DNA from: Ekhidna sp051379705
Lineage (GTDB): Bacteria; Bacteroidota; Bacteroidia; Cytophagales; Cyclobacteriaceae
Direction of reading: 5' to 3'
Assembly: GCF_051379705.1 (NCBI RefSeq)
Contig: NZ_CP179868.1
Span: forward strand, 3,038,001-3,102,000
DNA: 64,000 bases
The stretch's first letter is position 1. The number at the start of each line of letters is the position of its first letter. Position numbers and translations under genes: made by a program. The notes under the pieces are model-generated. The model worked only from the letters and a program-made list of their open reading frames with translations. It was not told the origin of the DNA and made no database searches. This document shows positions 43,044 through 53,200 of the stretch, one piece after another.

Positions 43044-43595
43044 ATGTCAAGGATAGGAAAAGCACCAATTAATGTACCTGAAGGGGTTTCAATCACAGTA
43101 GATAAAAATACCGTGAACGTGAAAGGCCCTAAAGGAGAGCTGACTCAGCAAATAGACCCGGATATCACTTGTAAAGTGGAAGACGGAGTAGTTACTGTAG
43201 AGCGCCCTACTGAGCAGAAAAGGCACAAATCTCTTCATGGACTTTACCGATCGTTGGTAAATAACATGGTAGAAGGCGTGAGCAACGGATACAAGAAGGA
43301 GATGGAGCTTGTAGGGGTGGGTTATAAAGCTGCCGTTCAAAACAACGTTTTAGAGCTTAATCTGGGATACTCTCACAGCATTTACTTCGCTGTACCAGAA
43401 GAGATTAAAGTATCCGCTGAAACTGTAAAAGGACAAAATCCTAAAGTGACTGTAGAAGGTATTGATAAACAATTAGTTGGTCAAATCTCTGCGAAAATTA
43501 AATCACTAAGAAAAGTGGAGCCATATAAAGGGAAAGGAATTCGCTTTGTTGGTGAACAAGTAAGAAGAAAAGCTGGTAAAACTGCTGCTAAATAA
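43044..43595 (+). CDS. rplF: 50S ribosomal protein L6
   Basis: 183 residues, two duplicated domains. MSRIGKAPINVPEGVSI start, GVSNGYKKEMELVGVGYKA, C-terminal RKVEPYKGKGIRFVGEQVRRKAGK. Confidence 0.98.
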   Translation: MSRIGKAPINVPEGVSITVDKNTVNVKGPKGELTQQIDPDITCKVEDGVVTVERPTEQKRHKSLHGLYRSLVNNMVEGVSNGYKKEMELVGVGYKAAVQNNVLELNLGYSHSIYFAVPEEIKVSAETVKGQNPKVTVEGIDKQLVGQISAKIKSLRKVEPYKGKGIRFVGEQVRRKAGKTAAK

Positions 43596-43601
43596 TAAGA
43601 T

Positions 43602-43949
43602 ATGGCAATTACTAAAACAGCAAGAAGAAAAAGACTTAGACTCGGTATCAGAACAAAGATTTCTGGTACTGCTGACAGACCTAGAGTTTCTGTTTTCAAG
43701 AGCAATAAGGGTATTTACGCTCAATTGATCGACGATGTAAATGGAAAGACTCTGGCGTCAGCATCTACTAAGGAGCTTGGAAAGGCAGCCCTTAACGTTG
43801 AGATAGCAAAAGAAGTGGGTAAAAAATTGGCAGAGAATGCTAAAAGTGCAGGTATCGAAACAGTAGTTTTTGATAGAGGCGGATACCCGTACCATGGCCG
43901 TGTTAAGTCTTTGGCTGAAGGTGCTCGTGAAGGAGGATTAAAATTCTAA
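43602..43949 (+). CDS. rplR: 50S ribosomal protein L18
   Basis: 115 residues. RRKRLRLGIRTKISGTADRPRVSVF at the N-terminus and VVFDRGGYPYHGRVKSLAEGAREGGLKF at the end. 5S rRNA binder. Confidence 0.98.
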   Translation: MAITKTARRKRLRLGIRTKISGTADRPRVSVFKSNKGIYAQLIDDVNGKTLASASTKELGKAALNVEIAKEVGKKLAENAKSAGIETVVFDRGGYPYHGRVKSLAEGAREGGLKF

Positions 43950-43959
43950 GTAGAAAATT

Positions 43960-44478
43960 ATGTCACAAAGCAATATAAGATCCATAAAAGCAAGTGAAAT
44001 CGACCTTCAAGAGCGAGTAGTTGCAATTAAAAGAGTAGCTAAAGTAGTGAAGGGTGGACGTAGATTCAGCTTCTCTGCTATCGTGGTAGTAGGAGATGGA
44101 AACGGCGTAGTAGGATACGGGCTTGGAAAAGCTAACGAGGTTACTGATGCGATTACAAAAGGAATTGATGATGCTAAGAAAAACTTGGTGAAAGTACCGG
44201 TTTTCAAAGGTACAGTTCCGCATGACGCTCTTGGTAAGTTTGGTGGAGGGTTTGTTCTTCTTAAGCCAGCGGCTCCGGGTACTGGAGTAATCGCAGGCGG
44301 AGCAATGCGTGCAGTGTTGGAGAGTGCAGGAGTACACGATGTGCTTGCAAAATCAAAAGGTTCATCTAATCCACACAACGTGGTGAAGGCAACTTTCGAT
44401 GCTTTGAATAAAATGAGAGATCCATTTGCTGTTGCTCAGCAAAGAGGTGTGTCTTTAGATAAAGTTTTCAATGGATAA
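43960..44478 (+). CDS. rpsE: 30S ribosomal protein S5
   Basis: 172 residues. DLQERVVAIKRVAKVVKGGRRFSFSA and GDGNGVVGYGLGKANEV, then GAMRAVLESAGVHDVLAKSKGSSNPHN. Decoding fidelity protein. Followed four bases later by rpmD. Confidence 0.98.
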   Translation: MSQSNIRSIKASEIDLQERVVAIKRVAKVVKGGRRFSFSAIVVVGDGNGVVGYGLGKANEVTDAITKGIDDAKKNLVKVPVFKGTVPHDALGKFGGGFVLLKPAAPGTGVIAGGAMRAVLESAGVHDVLAKSKGSSNPHNVVKATFDALNKMRDPFAVAQQRGVSLDKVFNG

Positions 44479-44482
44479 GACA

Positions 44483-44662
44483 ATGGGAAAAGTATTAATC
44501 ACACAGAAGAGAAGTACGATCAAGCGTCCTGAGAACCAGAAAAGAACAATTGTTGCTCTGGGTCTTGGTAAAATCAATAGATCCGTTGAAAAAGAATTGA
44601 CTCCTTCTATTAGTGGGATGATCAAAACGGTTAATCACTTAGTAGAAGTTAAAGAGCTGTAA
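44483..44662 (+). CDS. rpmD: 50S ribosomal protein L30
   Basis: 59 residues from ATG 44483 (MGKVLITQKRS); an in-frame ATG at 44471 would overlap rpsE by eight bases and add four residues not seen in homologues. Core KRPENQKRTIVALGLGKINRSVE. Confidence 0.92.
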   Translation: MGKVLITQKRSTIKRPENQKRTIVALGLGKINRSVEKELTPSISGMIKTVNHLVEVKEL

Positions 44663-44664
44663 TC

Positions 44665-45114
44665 ATGAGACTTGAATCACTAAAGCCTGCAGAAGGCTCA
44701 ACAAAGAATAGAAAAAGAATCGGTAGAGGACAAGGTTCTGGTCGAGGTGGTACTTCCACAAAAGGACACAAGGGGGCTCAGTCGCGTGCTGGATATTCTA
44801 GAAAGACTGGTTTCGAAGGCGGACAAATGCCTTTACAGCGAAGAGTTCCCAAGTTTGGTTTCAAGAACAATAATAAAATTGTTTCTAAAGCAATCAACCT
44901 TGATGATCTTCAAAAACTAAGTGAAGCCAAGAAACTGAAGGAAATCACTCCTGAAATCCTCAAAGAAAATGGTCTTGCTCAGAAGAAAGACATTGTGAAA
45001 GTATTGGGAAGAGGCGAATTGAAAGCAGCACTAAAAGTTTCAGCACATAAATTTTCTAAAACAGCTCAAGAAGCTATTGAGAAAGCTGGCGGATCTATTA
45101 CAGTAGTAGAATAA
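44665..45114 (+). CDS. rplO: 50S ribosomal protein L15
   Basis: 149 residues. MRLESLKPAEGSTKNRKRIGRGQGSGRGGTSTKGHKG region at the start (glycine-rich) and FEGGQMPLQRRVPKFGFKN. Stop overlaps secY (TAATG). Confidence 0.98.
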   Translation: MRLESLKPAEGSTKNRKRIGRGQGSGRGGTSTKGHKGAQSRAGYSRKTGFEGGQMPLQRRVPKFGFKNNNKIVSKAINLDDLQKLSEAKKLKEITPEILKENGLAQKKDIVKVLGRGELKAALKVSAHKFSKTAQEAIEKAGGSITVVE

Positions 45115-46421
45115 TGAAGAAATTCATAGATACCATACGAAACATTTTTTCCATTGAGGAACTAAGAACCCGAATCCTAAACACAATAGGATTCTTGGTT
45201 ATTTTCAGAATTGGTTCTTTCGTGGTACTTCCAGGAGTGGATCCAAGCAACCTAGGAGGAGATGCAACTGGTATTTTTGGATTATTAGATACGTTCTTAG
45301 GAGGCGCATTTAGTAATGCTTCCGTATTCGCATTGGGTATTATGCCTTACATCTCTGCTTCGATTGTTTTGCAGTTGATGACGGTTGCAGTACCATATTT
45401 CCAAAAACTTCAAAAAGAAGGAGATAGTGGGCGTAAGAAGATTAATCAACTTACAAGAGTTCTCACTATAGCTATATGTATGGCGCAAGGTTTTAGTTAC
45501 GTTTCAGCAGCTATTCCTGCAGAGGCAATCATTAGTAACACCTTCTTCTTCAAGTTTACTTCAGTTATAATTCTTACCTCAGGCACCATTTTCTGTATGT
45601 GGCTTGGAGAGAAAATCACTGATAAAGGAATAGGAAATGGTATTTCAATGCTAATCATGATTGGTATCATTTCAAGATTCCCTGGGAGTATTGCTGCCGA
45701 AGCGATCACCAGAGGAATGAGCGAGATGCTGTTATTTATCCTTGAGTTAGTAGCATTATTCTTCGTGGTGCTTGTCACTGTTGCATTAGTTCAAGCAGTA
45801 AGAAGGGTGCCAGTACAATATGCTAAGCAGGTTGTAGGAAATAAAGTATATGGAGGTCAGAGACAGTACATCCCATTGAAGGTAAATGCTTCAGGCGTTA
45901 TGCCCATCATCTTTGCTCAGTCTATCATGTTTTTACCTGCTATGTTAGCTGGACTTTGGAGAGAGGAAAGTGATTTTGCTAATTACATTGGAACTACATT
46001 CTCAGACTTTACTTCATGGCAGTACAATCTGACGTTTGCGATTATGATTATCGTGTTTACGTTTTTCTATACAGCCATCACAATCAATCCTAACCAGATT
46101 GCTGACGATATGAAAAGAAATGGTGGTTTTGTCCCTGGTGTGAAGCCAGGTAAGCAAACTGCTGACTATTTAGATAATATTCTATCAAGAATTACATTAC
46201 CTGGTGCGATTTTCCTAGCGATTATCGCAATCCTTCCTGCTTTCGCAATGATAGCTGGTGTGAATCAAGGCTTTGCTCAATTTTATGGAGGAACGTCACT
46301 ATTGATCATGGTAGGTGTAATCCTTGATACCCTTCAGCAGATTGAGAGCTACCTGCTCATGAGACATTATGAAGGAATGATGAAAACAGGTAGAGTAAAA
46401 GGGAGAACTCAAGCAGCATAA
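45114..46421 (+). CDS. secY: Preprotein translocase subunit SecY
   Basis: 435 residues, ten membrane segments forming the inner-membrane protein-conducting channel. Visible family stretches: GIFGLLDTFLGGAFSNASVFALGIMPYISAS, EGDSGRKKINQLTR, GIGNGISMLIM and FFYTAITINPNQIADDMKRNGGFVPG. One-base overlaps with rplO and infA. Works with SecE encoded at 21082. Confidence 0.98.
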   Translation: MKKFIDTIRNIFSIEELRTRILNTIGFLVIFRIGSFVVLPGVDPSNLGGDATGIFGLLDTFLGGAFSNASVFALGIMPYISASIVLQLMTVAVPYFQKLQKEGDSGRKKINQLTRVLTIAICMAQGFSYVSAAIPAEAIISNTFFFKFTSVIILTSGTIFCMWLGEKITDKGIGNGISMLIMIGIISRFPGSIAAEAITRGMSEMLLFILELVALFFVVLVTVALVQAVRRVPVQYAKQVVGNKVYGGQRQYIPLKVNASGVMPIIFAQSIMFLPAMLAGLWREESDFANYIGTTFSDFTSWQYNLTFAIMIIVFTFFYTAITINPNQIADDMKRNGGFVPGVKPGKQTADYLDNILSRITLPGAIFLAIIAILPAFAMIAGVNQGFAQFYGGTSLLIMVGVILDTLQQIESYLLMRHYEGMMKTGRVKGRTQAA

Positions 46422-46639
46422 TGGCAAAACAAGCATCCATAGAACAAGACGGAACGATTGTGGAAGCATTGTCAAACGCAATGTTTAGAGTAGAACTTGA
46501 AAATGGTCACGAAGTGATTGCGCATATCTCAGGAAAGATGAGAATGCACTACATCAAGATTTTACCAGGAGATAAGGTGAAGTTGGAAATGTCTCCGTAT
46601 GACCTAACAAAAGGAAGAATAGTTTATCGCTATAAATAA
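46421..46639 (+). CDS. infA: Translation initiation factor IF-1
   Basis: 72 residues, one OB fold: KQASIEQDGTIVEALSNAMFRVELENGH and SGKMRMHYIKILPGDKVKLEMSPYDLTKGRIVYRYK. Coupled to secY. A small hairpin with a TTCG loop (46640-46651) follows its stop directly. Confidence 0.98.
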   Translation: MAKQASIEQDGTIVEALSNAMFRVELENGHEVIAHISGKMRMHYIKILPGDKVKLEMSPYDLTKGRIVYRYK

Positions 46640-46668
46640 CAGCTTCGGCTGATAAAATAGAAAAGAAA

Positions 46669-46785
46669 ATGAAAGTAAGAGCATCCGTAAAAAAACGAAG
46701 CGCTGATTGCAAAGTGATCAGAAGAAAAGGGAAGCTTTATGTAATCAATAAAAAGAATCCAAAGTTTAAACAAAGACAAGGATAA
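46669..46785 (+). CDS. rpmJ: 50S ribosomal protein L36
   Basis: 38 residues (MKVRASVKKRSADCKV...KFKQRQG). Only one of the four zinc ligands of the classical form remains: Cys14 is kept, while positions 11, 27 and 33 are Ser, Asn and Phe, so this is a zinc-independent variant. It lies between infA and rpsM as in most bacteria. Confidence 0.96.
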   Translation: MKVRASVKKRSADCKVIRRKGKLYVINKKNPKFKQRQG

Positions 46786-46788
46786 ATT

Positions 46789-47166
46789 ATGGCAAGAGTT
46801 GCAGGAGTAGATATTCCCGATAATAAGAGAGGCGAGATTGCCTTGACTTACATCTTTGGCATTGGTAAAACATCTGCCCAGAAGATTTTATCTGACGCAG
46901 GAGTAGATCCAAACAAAAAAGTCCAAGACTGGACTGACGAAGAAGGTGGTAACATTAGAACCGCTATTAGAGAGAACTACAAGGTAGAAGGTGTTCTCAA
47001 AGGGGAAATACAAATGAGTATCAAGCGATTGTTAGATATCGGCTGTTACAGGGGTCTTCGTCATAGAAAAGGTCTTCCAGTAAGAGGTCAGCATACTAAG
47101 AATAACGCTCGTACCCGTAAAGGAAAGAGAAAAACTGTTGCTAATAAGAAGAAAGCTGTTAAGTAA
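46789..47166 (+). CDS. rpsM: 30S ribosomal protein S13
   Basis: 125 residues. ARVAGVDIPDNKRGEIALTYIFGIGK start, the MSIKRLLDIGCYRGLRHRKGLPVRGQ core and a basic C-terminal tail. Starts three bases after rpmJ. Confidence 0.98.
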   Translation: MARVAGVDIPDNKRGEIALTYIFGIGKTSAQKILSDAGVDPNKKVQDWTDEEGGNIRTAIRENYKVEGVLKGEIQMSIKRLLDIGCYRGLRHRKGLPVRGQHTKNNARTRKGKRKTVANKKKAVK

Positions 47167-47173
47167 TACATAG

Positions 47174-47566
47174 ATGGCACAAAAGAGAAAAGATAAAGCG
47201 AAAAAGAGAGTTGTTGCTGTTGATGCCGTGGGGCAAGCTCACATCAAAGCATCATTCAACAACATTATCATATCTATGACCAATGGAACAGGTCAGGTTA
47301 TCAGCTGGGCTTCAGCGGGTAAAATGGGATTCCGTGGATCAAAGAAGAACACGCCATATGCAGCTCAAGTAGCAGCTCAAGAATGTGGTCAAAAAGCATA
47401 TGATCTTGGATTAAGAAAGGTTGAGGTTTTTGTAAAAGGACCTGGATCTGGTAGAGAGTCTGCAATTAGAACCATTCAAAACATTGGTATTGAGGTTACA
47501 ATGATAAAAGATGTAACTCCGCTACCTCACAATGGATGCAGACCACCGAAAAGAAGAAGAGTTTAA
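47174..47566 (+). CDS. rpsK: 30S ribosomal protein S11
   Basis: 130 residues. QAHIKASFNNIIISMTNGTGQVISWASAGKMGFRGSKKNTPYA region and C-terminal DVTPLPHNGCRPPKRRRV. Platform protein of the 30S subunit. Confidence 0.98.
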   Translation: MAQKRKDKAKKRVVAVDAVGQAHIKASFNNIIISMTNGTGQVISWASAGKMGFRGSKKNTPYAAQVAAQECGQKAYDLGLRKVEVFVKGPGSGRESAIRTIQNIGIEVTMIKDVTPLPHNGCRPPKRRRV

Positions 47567-47589
47567 GATATTAAAAACAGTAATAGATA

Positions 47590-48192
47590 ATGGCAAGATA
47601 TACTGGGCCTAAGACTAAAATTTCAAGACGATTCGGAGAACCTATCTTCGGAGCCAGCAAAGCTTTGCAGAAAAAAGCTTACCCTCCGGGACAGCACGGT
47701 CGTGGAAGAAGAAAGAAGCAGTCTGAATACGCAATCCAGCTGGCTGAAAAGCAAAAAGCAAAGTACACTTACGGTGTATTGGAGCGTCAATTCTCTAATG
47801 CTTTTGAAAAGGCTTCAAGAAAAAGTGGAATCACTGGTGAAATTTTACTTCAGTTATTGGAAGCAAGATTGGATAATACCGTTTTCCGTTTGGGAATAGC
47901 TCCTACAAGAAGAGCGGCCAGACAACTTGTTTCTCATAAGCACATTACTGTAAATGGAGAGATCGTGAATGTTCCTTCATATACGTTAAGAAATAACGAC
48001 ATCATTGGAGTAAGAGAGAAGTCAAAATCTCTTGAATCTATCACTGATAGTCTAGCATCAAATGCTCGTAGCTATTCTTGGTTAGAATGGGATTCGTCCA
48101 GCATGTCTGGAAAATTCCTTAACTCTCCAAGCAGGGAAGAAATTCCTGAGAATATCAAGGAGCAGTTGATCGTTGAATTGTACTCTAAGTAA
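47590..48192 (+). CDS. rpsD: 30S ribosomal protein S4
   Basis: 200 residues. ARYTGPKTKISRRFGEPIFG start, AYPPGQHGRGRRKKQSEYA, and the S4 domain with LEARLDNTVFRLGIAPTRRAARQLVSHKHI. No zinc-binding cysteines in the N-terminal region. Confidence 0.98.
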   Translation: MARYTGPKTKISRRFGEPIFGASKALQKKAYPPGQHGRGRRKKQSEYAIQLAEKQKAKYTYGVLERQFSNAFEKASRKSGITGEILLQLLEARLDNTVFRLGIAPTRRAARQLVSHKHITVNGEIVNVPSYTLRNNDIIGVREKSKSLESITDSLASNARSYSWLEWDSSSMSGKFLNSPSREEIPENIKEQLIVELYSK

Positions 48193-48212
48193 ACACTCAA
48201 AATATAAGATAT

Positions 48213-49202
48213 ATGTCTATCCTAGCATTTCAAATGCCGGAAAAAGTGGTAATGGATAAAGCAGATGACTTCCATGGCCTCTTTACTTTCAAACCTCTGG
48301 AAAAAGGATACGGTGTTACAATAGGTAATGCGTTGAGAAGAATTCTTCTTTCTTCTCTGGAGGGTTATGCAATCACAGGAGTGAAGATTCCTGGAGTTTT
48401 GCATGAATTCTCTACCGTTGAAGGAGTAGTAGAAGATGTGAGTGAAATGATCCTCAATCTAAAAATGGTAAGGTTCAAAAAGATTGAAGATGTAGCAGAC
48501 AGCAACATCACTGTGACAGTTTCTAACATGAAGAAATTGACTGCAGGTGACTTAGCGAAAGCTACCACTTCATTCGAAATTCTCAATCCCGATCACGTGA
48601 TTTGTCATCTAGATGAATCTGCTAAGTTTGAAATGGAACTAACAATTGAAAAGGGAAGAGGATACGTTGGCGCAGATGACAATAAGCCTGCTGAGCAAAA
48701 CTTTGGGTTCATTGCAATCGATTCAATCTTTACGCCTATTAAAAACGTAAAGTACAGCGTAGAAAATACACGGGTAGAGCAAAAGACTGACTATGAGCAG
48801 TTGACACTTGATATCCAGACTGATGGATCTATCCATCCCGAAAACGCACTCAAAGGAGCAGCTAACATCTTGATTCAGCACTTCATGTTGTTCTCTGATC
48901 AGAATATGATTCTTGAAACTCAGGAAGCAGGTGAACCAGAGCAAGTTGATGAAGAATTGCTTCACATGAGAAAGATGCTTAAGACAAATCTTAATGATCT
49001 GGATCTATCTGTAAGAGCATACAACTGCTTGAAAGCTGCGGATGTAAGAACTCTTGGTGATTTGGTATCACTTGAGATTTCTGACATGATGAAATTTAGA
49101 AATTTCGGTAAGAAATCATTGGCTGAATTGGAACAATTGGTTTCTGACAAAGGTCTAACCTTCGGTATGGATCTTGGTAAATACAAATTGGAGGAAGAAT
49201 AA
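48213..49202 (+). CDS. rpoA: RNA polymerase alpha subunit
   Basis: 329 residues. N-terminal dimerisation domain (GYGVTIGNALRRILLSSLEGYAITGVKI) and C-terminal domain (about 255-325) with LDLSVRAYNCLKAADVRTLGDLV and RNFGKKSLAELE, which contacts activators and DNA. Stop overlaps rplQ (TAATG). Confidence 0.98.
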   Translation: MSILAFQMPEKVVMDKADDFHGLFTFKPLEKGYGVTIGNALRRILLSSLEGYAITGVKIPGVLHEFSTVEGVVEDVSEMILNLKMVRFKKIEDVADSNITVTVSNMKKLTAGDLAKATTSFEILNPDHVICHLDESAKFEMELTIEKGRGYVGADDNKPAEQNFGFIAIDSIFTPIKNVKYSVENTRVEQKTDYEQLTLDIQTDGSIHPENALKGAANILIQHFMLFSDQNMILETQEAGEPEQVDEELLHMRKMLKTNLNDLDLSVRAYNCLKAADVRTLGDLVSLEISDMMKFRNFGKKSLAELEQLVSDKGLTFGMDLGKYKLEEE

Positions 49203-49810
49203 TGAGACACGGAAAGAAATTTAATCACCTTGGTAGAAAGACCGCACACAGAAGTGCAATGCTTTCCAATATGGCTTCTTCTCTTATTATGCATAAGAGA
49301 ATCAACACAACTGTAGCTAAGGCGAAAGCGCTGAAGAAATACATTGAGCCAATTCTTACCAAGTCAAAAACTGACGATACAAATTCAAGACGAGTTGTAT
49401 TCTCCTACCTTCAGGATAAGGAGTCGGTTACCGAACTTTTCAATACAGTGGCTGAAAAGATTGCTAGTAGACCTGGCGGCTATACTCGAATCATTAAAAC
49501 CGGAGCTAGACTTGGTGACAATGCAGAGATGTGTATGATGGAGTTGGTTGACTTTAATGAATTATTACTTGGAGATGAGTCTGCAGCTAAAGCTAAAACA
49601 AGAAGATCAAGAAGGGGAGGATCAAGCAAGCCGAAAACTGAGACACCTAAAGCTGAAGAAACAGCTGTTGCAGAAGAAGTAGTAGAAGAAGTGAAAGCTG
49701 AAGAAACTGTAGAGGAAGTAAAAACTGAAGAGGTTGAGGTTAAAGCCGATGAAACTGAAGATTCTACCGCGGAAGACACAGACGAAGAAAGCAAAAGCAA
49801 AGACAATTAG
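49202..49810 (+). CDS. rplQ: 50S ribosomal protein L17 with acidic tail
   Basis: 202 residues. The first 125 are the normal L17 core (MRHGKKFNHLGRKTAHRSAM start, RPGGYTRIIKTGARLGDNAEM). The rest is a basic patch (AKTRRSRRGG) followed by about 55 residues of Glu/Val/Lys-rich low-complexity sequence with repeated EEV units. The tail is likely disordered. It ends the ribosomal cluster just before a strong terminator. Confidence 0.97.
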   Translation: MRHGKKFNHLGRKTAHRSAMLSNMASSLIMHKRINTTVAKAKALKKYIEPILTKSKTDDTNSRRVVFSYLQDKESVTELFNTVAEKIASRPGGYTRIIKTGARLGDNAEMCMMELVDFNELLLGDESAAKAKTRRSRRGGSSKPKTETPKAEETAVAEEVVEEVKAEETVEEVKTEEVEVKADETEDSTAEDTDEESKSKDN

Positions 49811-49835
49811 ACAACTTTATCGTCGAAAAATACAA

Positions 49836-49867
49836 GGGATTAAGGGTTAAGCTTAATCCCTTTTTTT
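49836..49867 (+). terminator. Rho-independent terminator of the ribosomal cluster
   Basis: GGGATTAAG (49836-49844) pairs with CTTAATCCC (49852-49860), 7-base loop, then seven T. Confidence 0.93.
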
Positions 49868-49887
49868 ATTTTACAAGAAAAAAGAAA

Positions 49888-50253
49888 ATGCGCTTAATAA
49901 TAACATCAGTTTTAAGTTTGACAATACTTTTAGGATGCAATCGCAATACATCTCAAAACAGTACTCAGACTAGTGCGACGACAAATTCACTATCTTCAGC
50001 CAAGGATTATAAGCCAAATCCAGATGAGGTTGTGATTTCAGCAAAATTGATTTCTTATCAAGATGGAATTGCGTCTGTGGAAGTGATAAAACAAATCGCT
50101 ACAGGATTTGGTGCTAAGGCGGTACTTAATTCTGGAGATAAACTATCACTTTCCTGCCAAACGCGTCCGAATGATAATTTTATTTGTGCATTTGAATTTG
50201 GCGATTCGATGGATGATCAAAAGGTCTACCGCATCACAAGATTTTTAAAATAA
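49888..50253 (+). CDS. Small predicted lipoprotein, function unknown
   Basis: 121 residues. Signal peptide with lipobox LLGC (Cys17), then an Asn/Thr/Ser-rich linker and a small beta-rich domain (about 45-121) with ISYQDGIASVEVIKQIATGFG and two cysteines (SLSCQTRPNDNFICAFEFG) that could form a disulfide. Not recognised as a named family. It ends four bases before the large T9SS protein, so the two are probably co-transcribed. Confidence 0.75.
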   Translation: MRLIITSVLSLTILLGCNRNTSQNSTQTSATTNSLSSAKDYKPNPDEVVISAKLISYQDGIASVEVIKQIATGFGAKAVLNSGDKLSLSCQTRPNDNFICAFEFGDSMDDQKVYRITRFLK

Positions 50254-50257
50254 AATT

Positions 50258-53200
50258 ATGAGAAGATTAATTACCTTATTTCTGATTATCGGAGGTATTG
50301 GTGCAAATGCACAACTCCAAAATCAAAAAGATGATCCTCAGGCACGATTGGAATTTGAGTTCATGAGAACAAAAAACCCAATCACCAATTCGATTCCGGT
50401 AGGTATTCGAATCAAGGAAAAGCTCTTGATGGATCAAAGACAAAAAGAATTACAATCACAGGTAGGCCGAGTCGCAGCACCTCCCTCTACAACATGGGAG
50501 AATAGAGGTCCTTATAACGTAGGGGGAAGAACTCGAGCTTTAGCAGTTGATGTTTCTGATGCAACTGAAAATACTATTCTAGCAGGAGGTGTTTCAGGAG
50601 GTGTATGGAGAACAGCGGATGGCGGAGCAACATGGGCAAAAATGACCACATCGACTGATTTACAGAGCATTACATGTATTGCTCAAGATACAAGAACAGG
50701 AGAGGAAGATACTTGGTATTATGGTACAGGCGAAACAAGTGGTAACTCAGCTAGTGCTGCCGCATTTTCAGCATTTTATCGAGGTGACGGAATATTTAAA
50801 TCTACAGATGGCGGACTTACCTGGAATGCTCTAGCAAGTACATTATCGGAAACTCCTGAAAGTAATGACAACTCATTTGACTATAATCATGAAATAATAG
50901 TAAATCCAACAAATGGAGATGTTTTGGTTGCTAATCAAAACGGCATCTACTTGTCAGATGACGCAGGCACCTCATGGGAGCAAGTATTGTCAGGAAGTGG
51001 ATGGTCAGATGTGGCGGTAACTTCCGCAGGGATTTTGTATGCCTTTTTAAGCGGTGATGGAATTTATCAATCAACTACTGGTGGTGGATCTGGTACATGG
51101 GCAAATATTAGTGATATAAATACCCCATTTAATAGTGGCGATCGATATGAAATTGCAATCGCTCCATCAGATGAAGATATTGTTTATTTCCTAGGTGAGG
51201 ATAATACTGATTCCAATAATCCAGATCATGCTTTATGGAAATTTGAAGATGATTTAGATGATTGGACTGACTTAACTGCTAATATTCCAAGACTAGGAGG
51301 ACTAACTGGCGATTTTGATTCCCAAGGAGGATACGATTTACTCATTAAGGTAAAAAATGATGATCCTGATTTTGTCGTGATCGGCGGAACAAACCTATTC
51401 GCATCATCGGATGGCTTTTCAACGCCCAATACCGCAGCAAGTGGCAATGCAAATTGGATTGGCGGTTACACGTCAAGTAACTCTTCATATGCGCTATATC
51501 CAGATCATCACCCAGATCAACATTCTTTTATTTTCTTAGACGGAAATAGAGCTTACTCAGGCAACGATGGAGGGGTACAATTAACCACGGATGTTACAGC
51601 ATCTTCTGTCACTTGGACTCCCTTAAATAACGGATACCTTACTTCTCAAATCTATGCAGTGTCTGCAGGTCCCGAAGATCAATTATTAATCGGTCTTCAA
51701 GATAACGGGACATGGTATGCCAATAATTCAACTACTACAACTGATGCATGGGATGATGCATGGGGAGGTGATGGTGCTTACAGTGCCATTAGTTCGGATG
51801 GGACCGTCAGATTTTTGTCGGCCCAAAATGCAAATGTCACAATATGGACCTATGCAGATGCTAACACACAAGCTGCTAGCACAGCCCAAGGATTTGTCCC
51901 TAGTGAGTCTGATGGCTATTCAACAAGCTTATTTATTACCCCTTTCTATTTGGATCCTGAAGACGACAATCTGTTTTATTTAGGTGGAGATTCTGAATTG
52001 TGGGTAAATACAGAGGCTATTTCAAGTGCCAACATTGGAGGTGCTAACCAAGGATGGAAATCTATTGCTACAGGCGTAAGTGGTATTATAAGTGAAATAG
52101 GCATAGGAACTGGCGAGGTTGTTTACGTTGGAACATCTTCAGGAAGCCTTTTGAGAGTGACCAATGCAAGTGCAGCAACGCCAACAGTTGAGAATGTCAC
52201 TGGATCAAATTTCCCTTCAGGATATATTTCTGGAGTTAGCGTAAACTCCAGCAATAACAATAATGTTCTTGTGACCTTCTCCAATTACGGAATTCCAAGT
52301 GTTTTCTATACCAATGATGGAGGAGAAAACTGGACGGATGTAAGCGGCAATCTTGAAGAAGATCCAAGTGGTTCAGGTAGTGGACCATCTGTAAGAGTTG
52401 GACGAATTCACGGAAATGATTTTAGTTATTTTGTTGGTACAAGTACAGGGTTGTATTCAACAGAAAACCTTGATGGAGCTAGCACGATTTGGACACGTGA
52501 AGATGAGAGTGGAATCGGAAGCACCGTAGTGGAGCATATGGTGACCAGAGAAGATGGTTTGGTTGTGGCTGCAACTCATGGTAATGGGGTTTACAGTGCA
52601 GTGGTTCCATTTTTTGACACGGATATAGCTGTTAATAGTATCGATGAGCCAGAGACCGGTGTTTTTACGGATAATGAAACTAGCATCTTGGCCACCCTAA
52701 CAAACAGCGGAAACTTAGTTGTTACGGATTTTACAATTGAGCTATACATTGATGATCAACTTGTGGTTTCAGATGATGTAACTACCACTTTGAATAGTTT
52801 TGGTACTTACCAACATACTTTCTCTGAAACATTCGATTTTACAACTGTGGGTGAATATGAAATTCGAGTTGAAGTAGATCTTACAGGTGATGAAGATGAG
52901 ACTTCAAATGAACTAATCACTACGATTATAAGCCTGGCTGAACCGACAAACATTACGCTTTCAAATAACATAATAGCTGAAAAAGAACTTAGTGGAACTA
53001 AGGTGGGAGATCTGGAAGCTGAAGATGAAGATGATGAAGATCATACTTTTAGCTTAGTTAGCGGAGACGGCTCAGATGACAATGATAGCTTCTCGATTAC
53101 AGGATCTGAACTTATTTCCGGAGAGATTTTCGATTTTGATGAACAAACGGTTTATACCATTCGAATTGAAACAGCAGATGACGATGGAAATACTTTCGCA

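Noticed and set aside
49650..49800. Possible repeat tract at the end of rplQ
   Set aside because: The repetitive bases encode the acidic EEV-rich tail in frame, so it is explained by low-complexity protein sequence.
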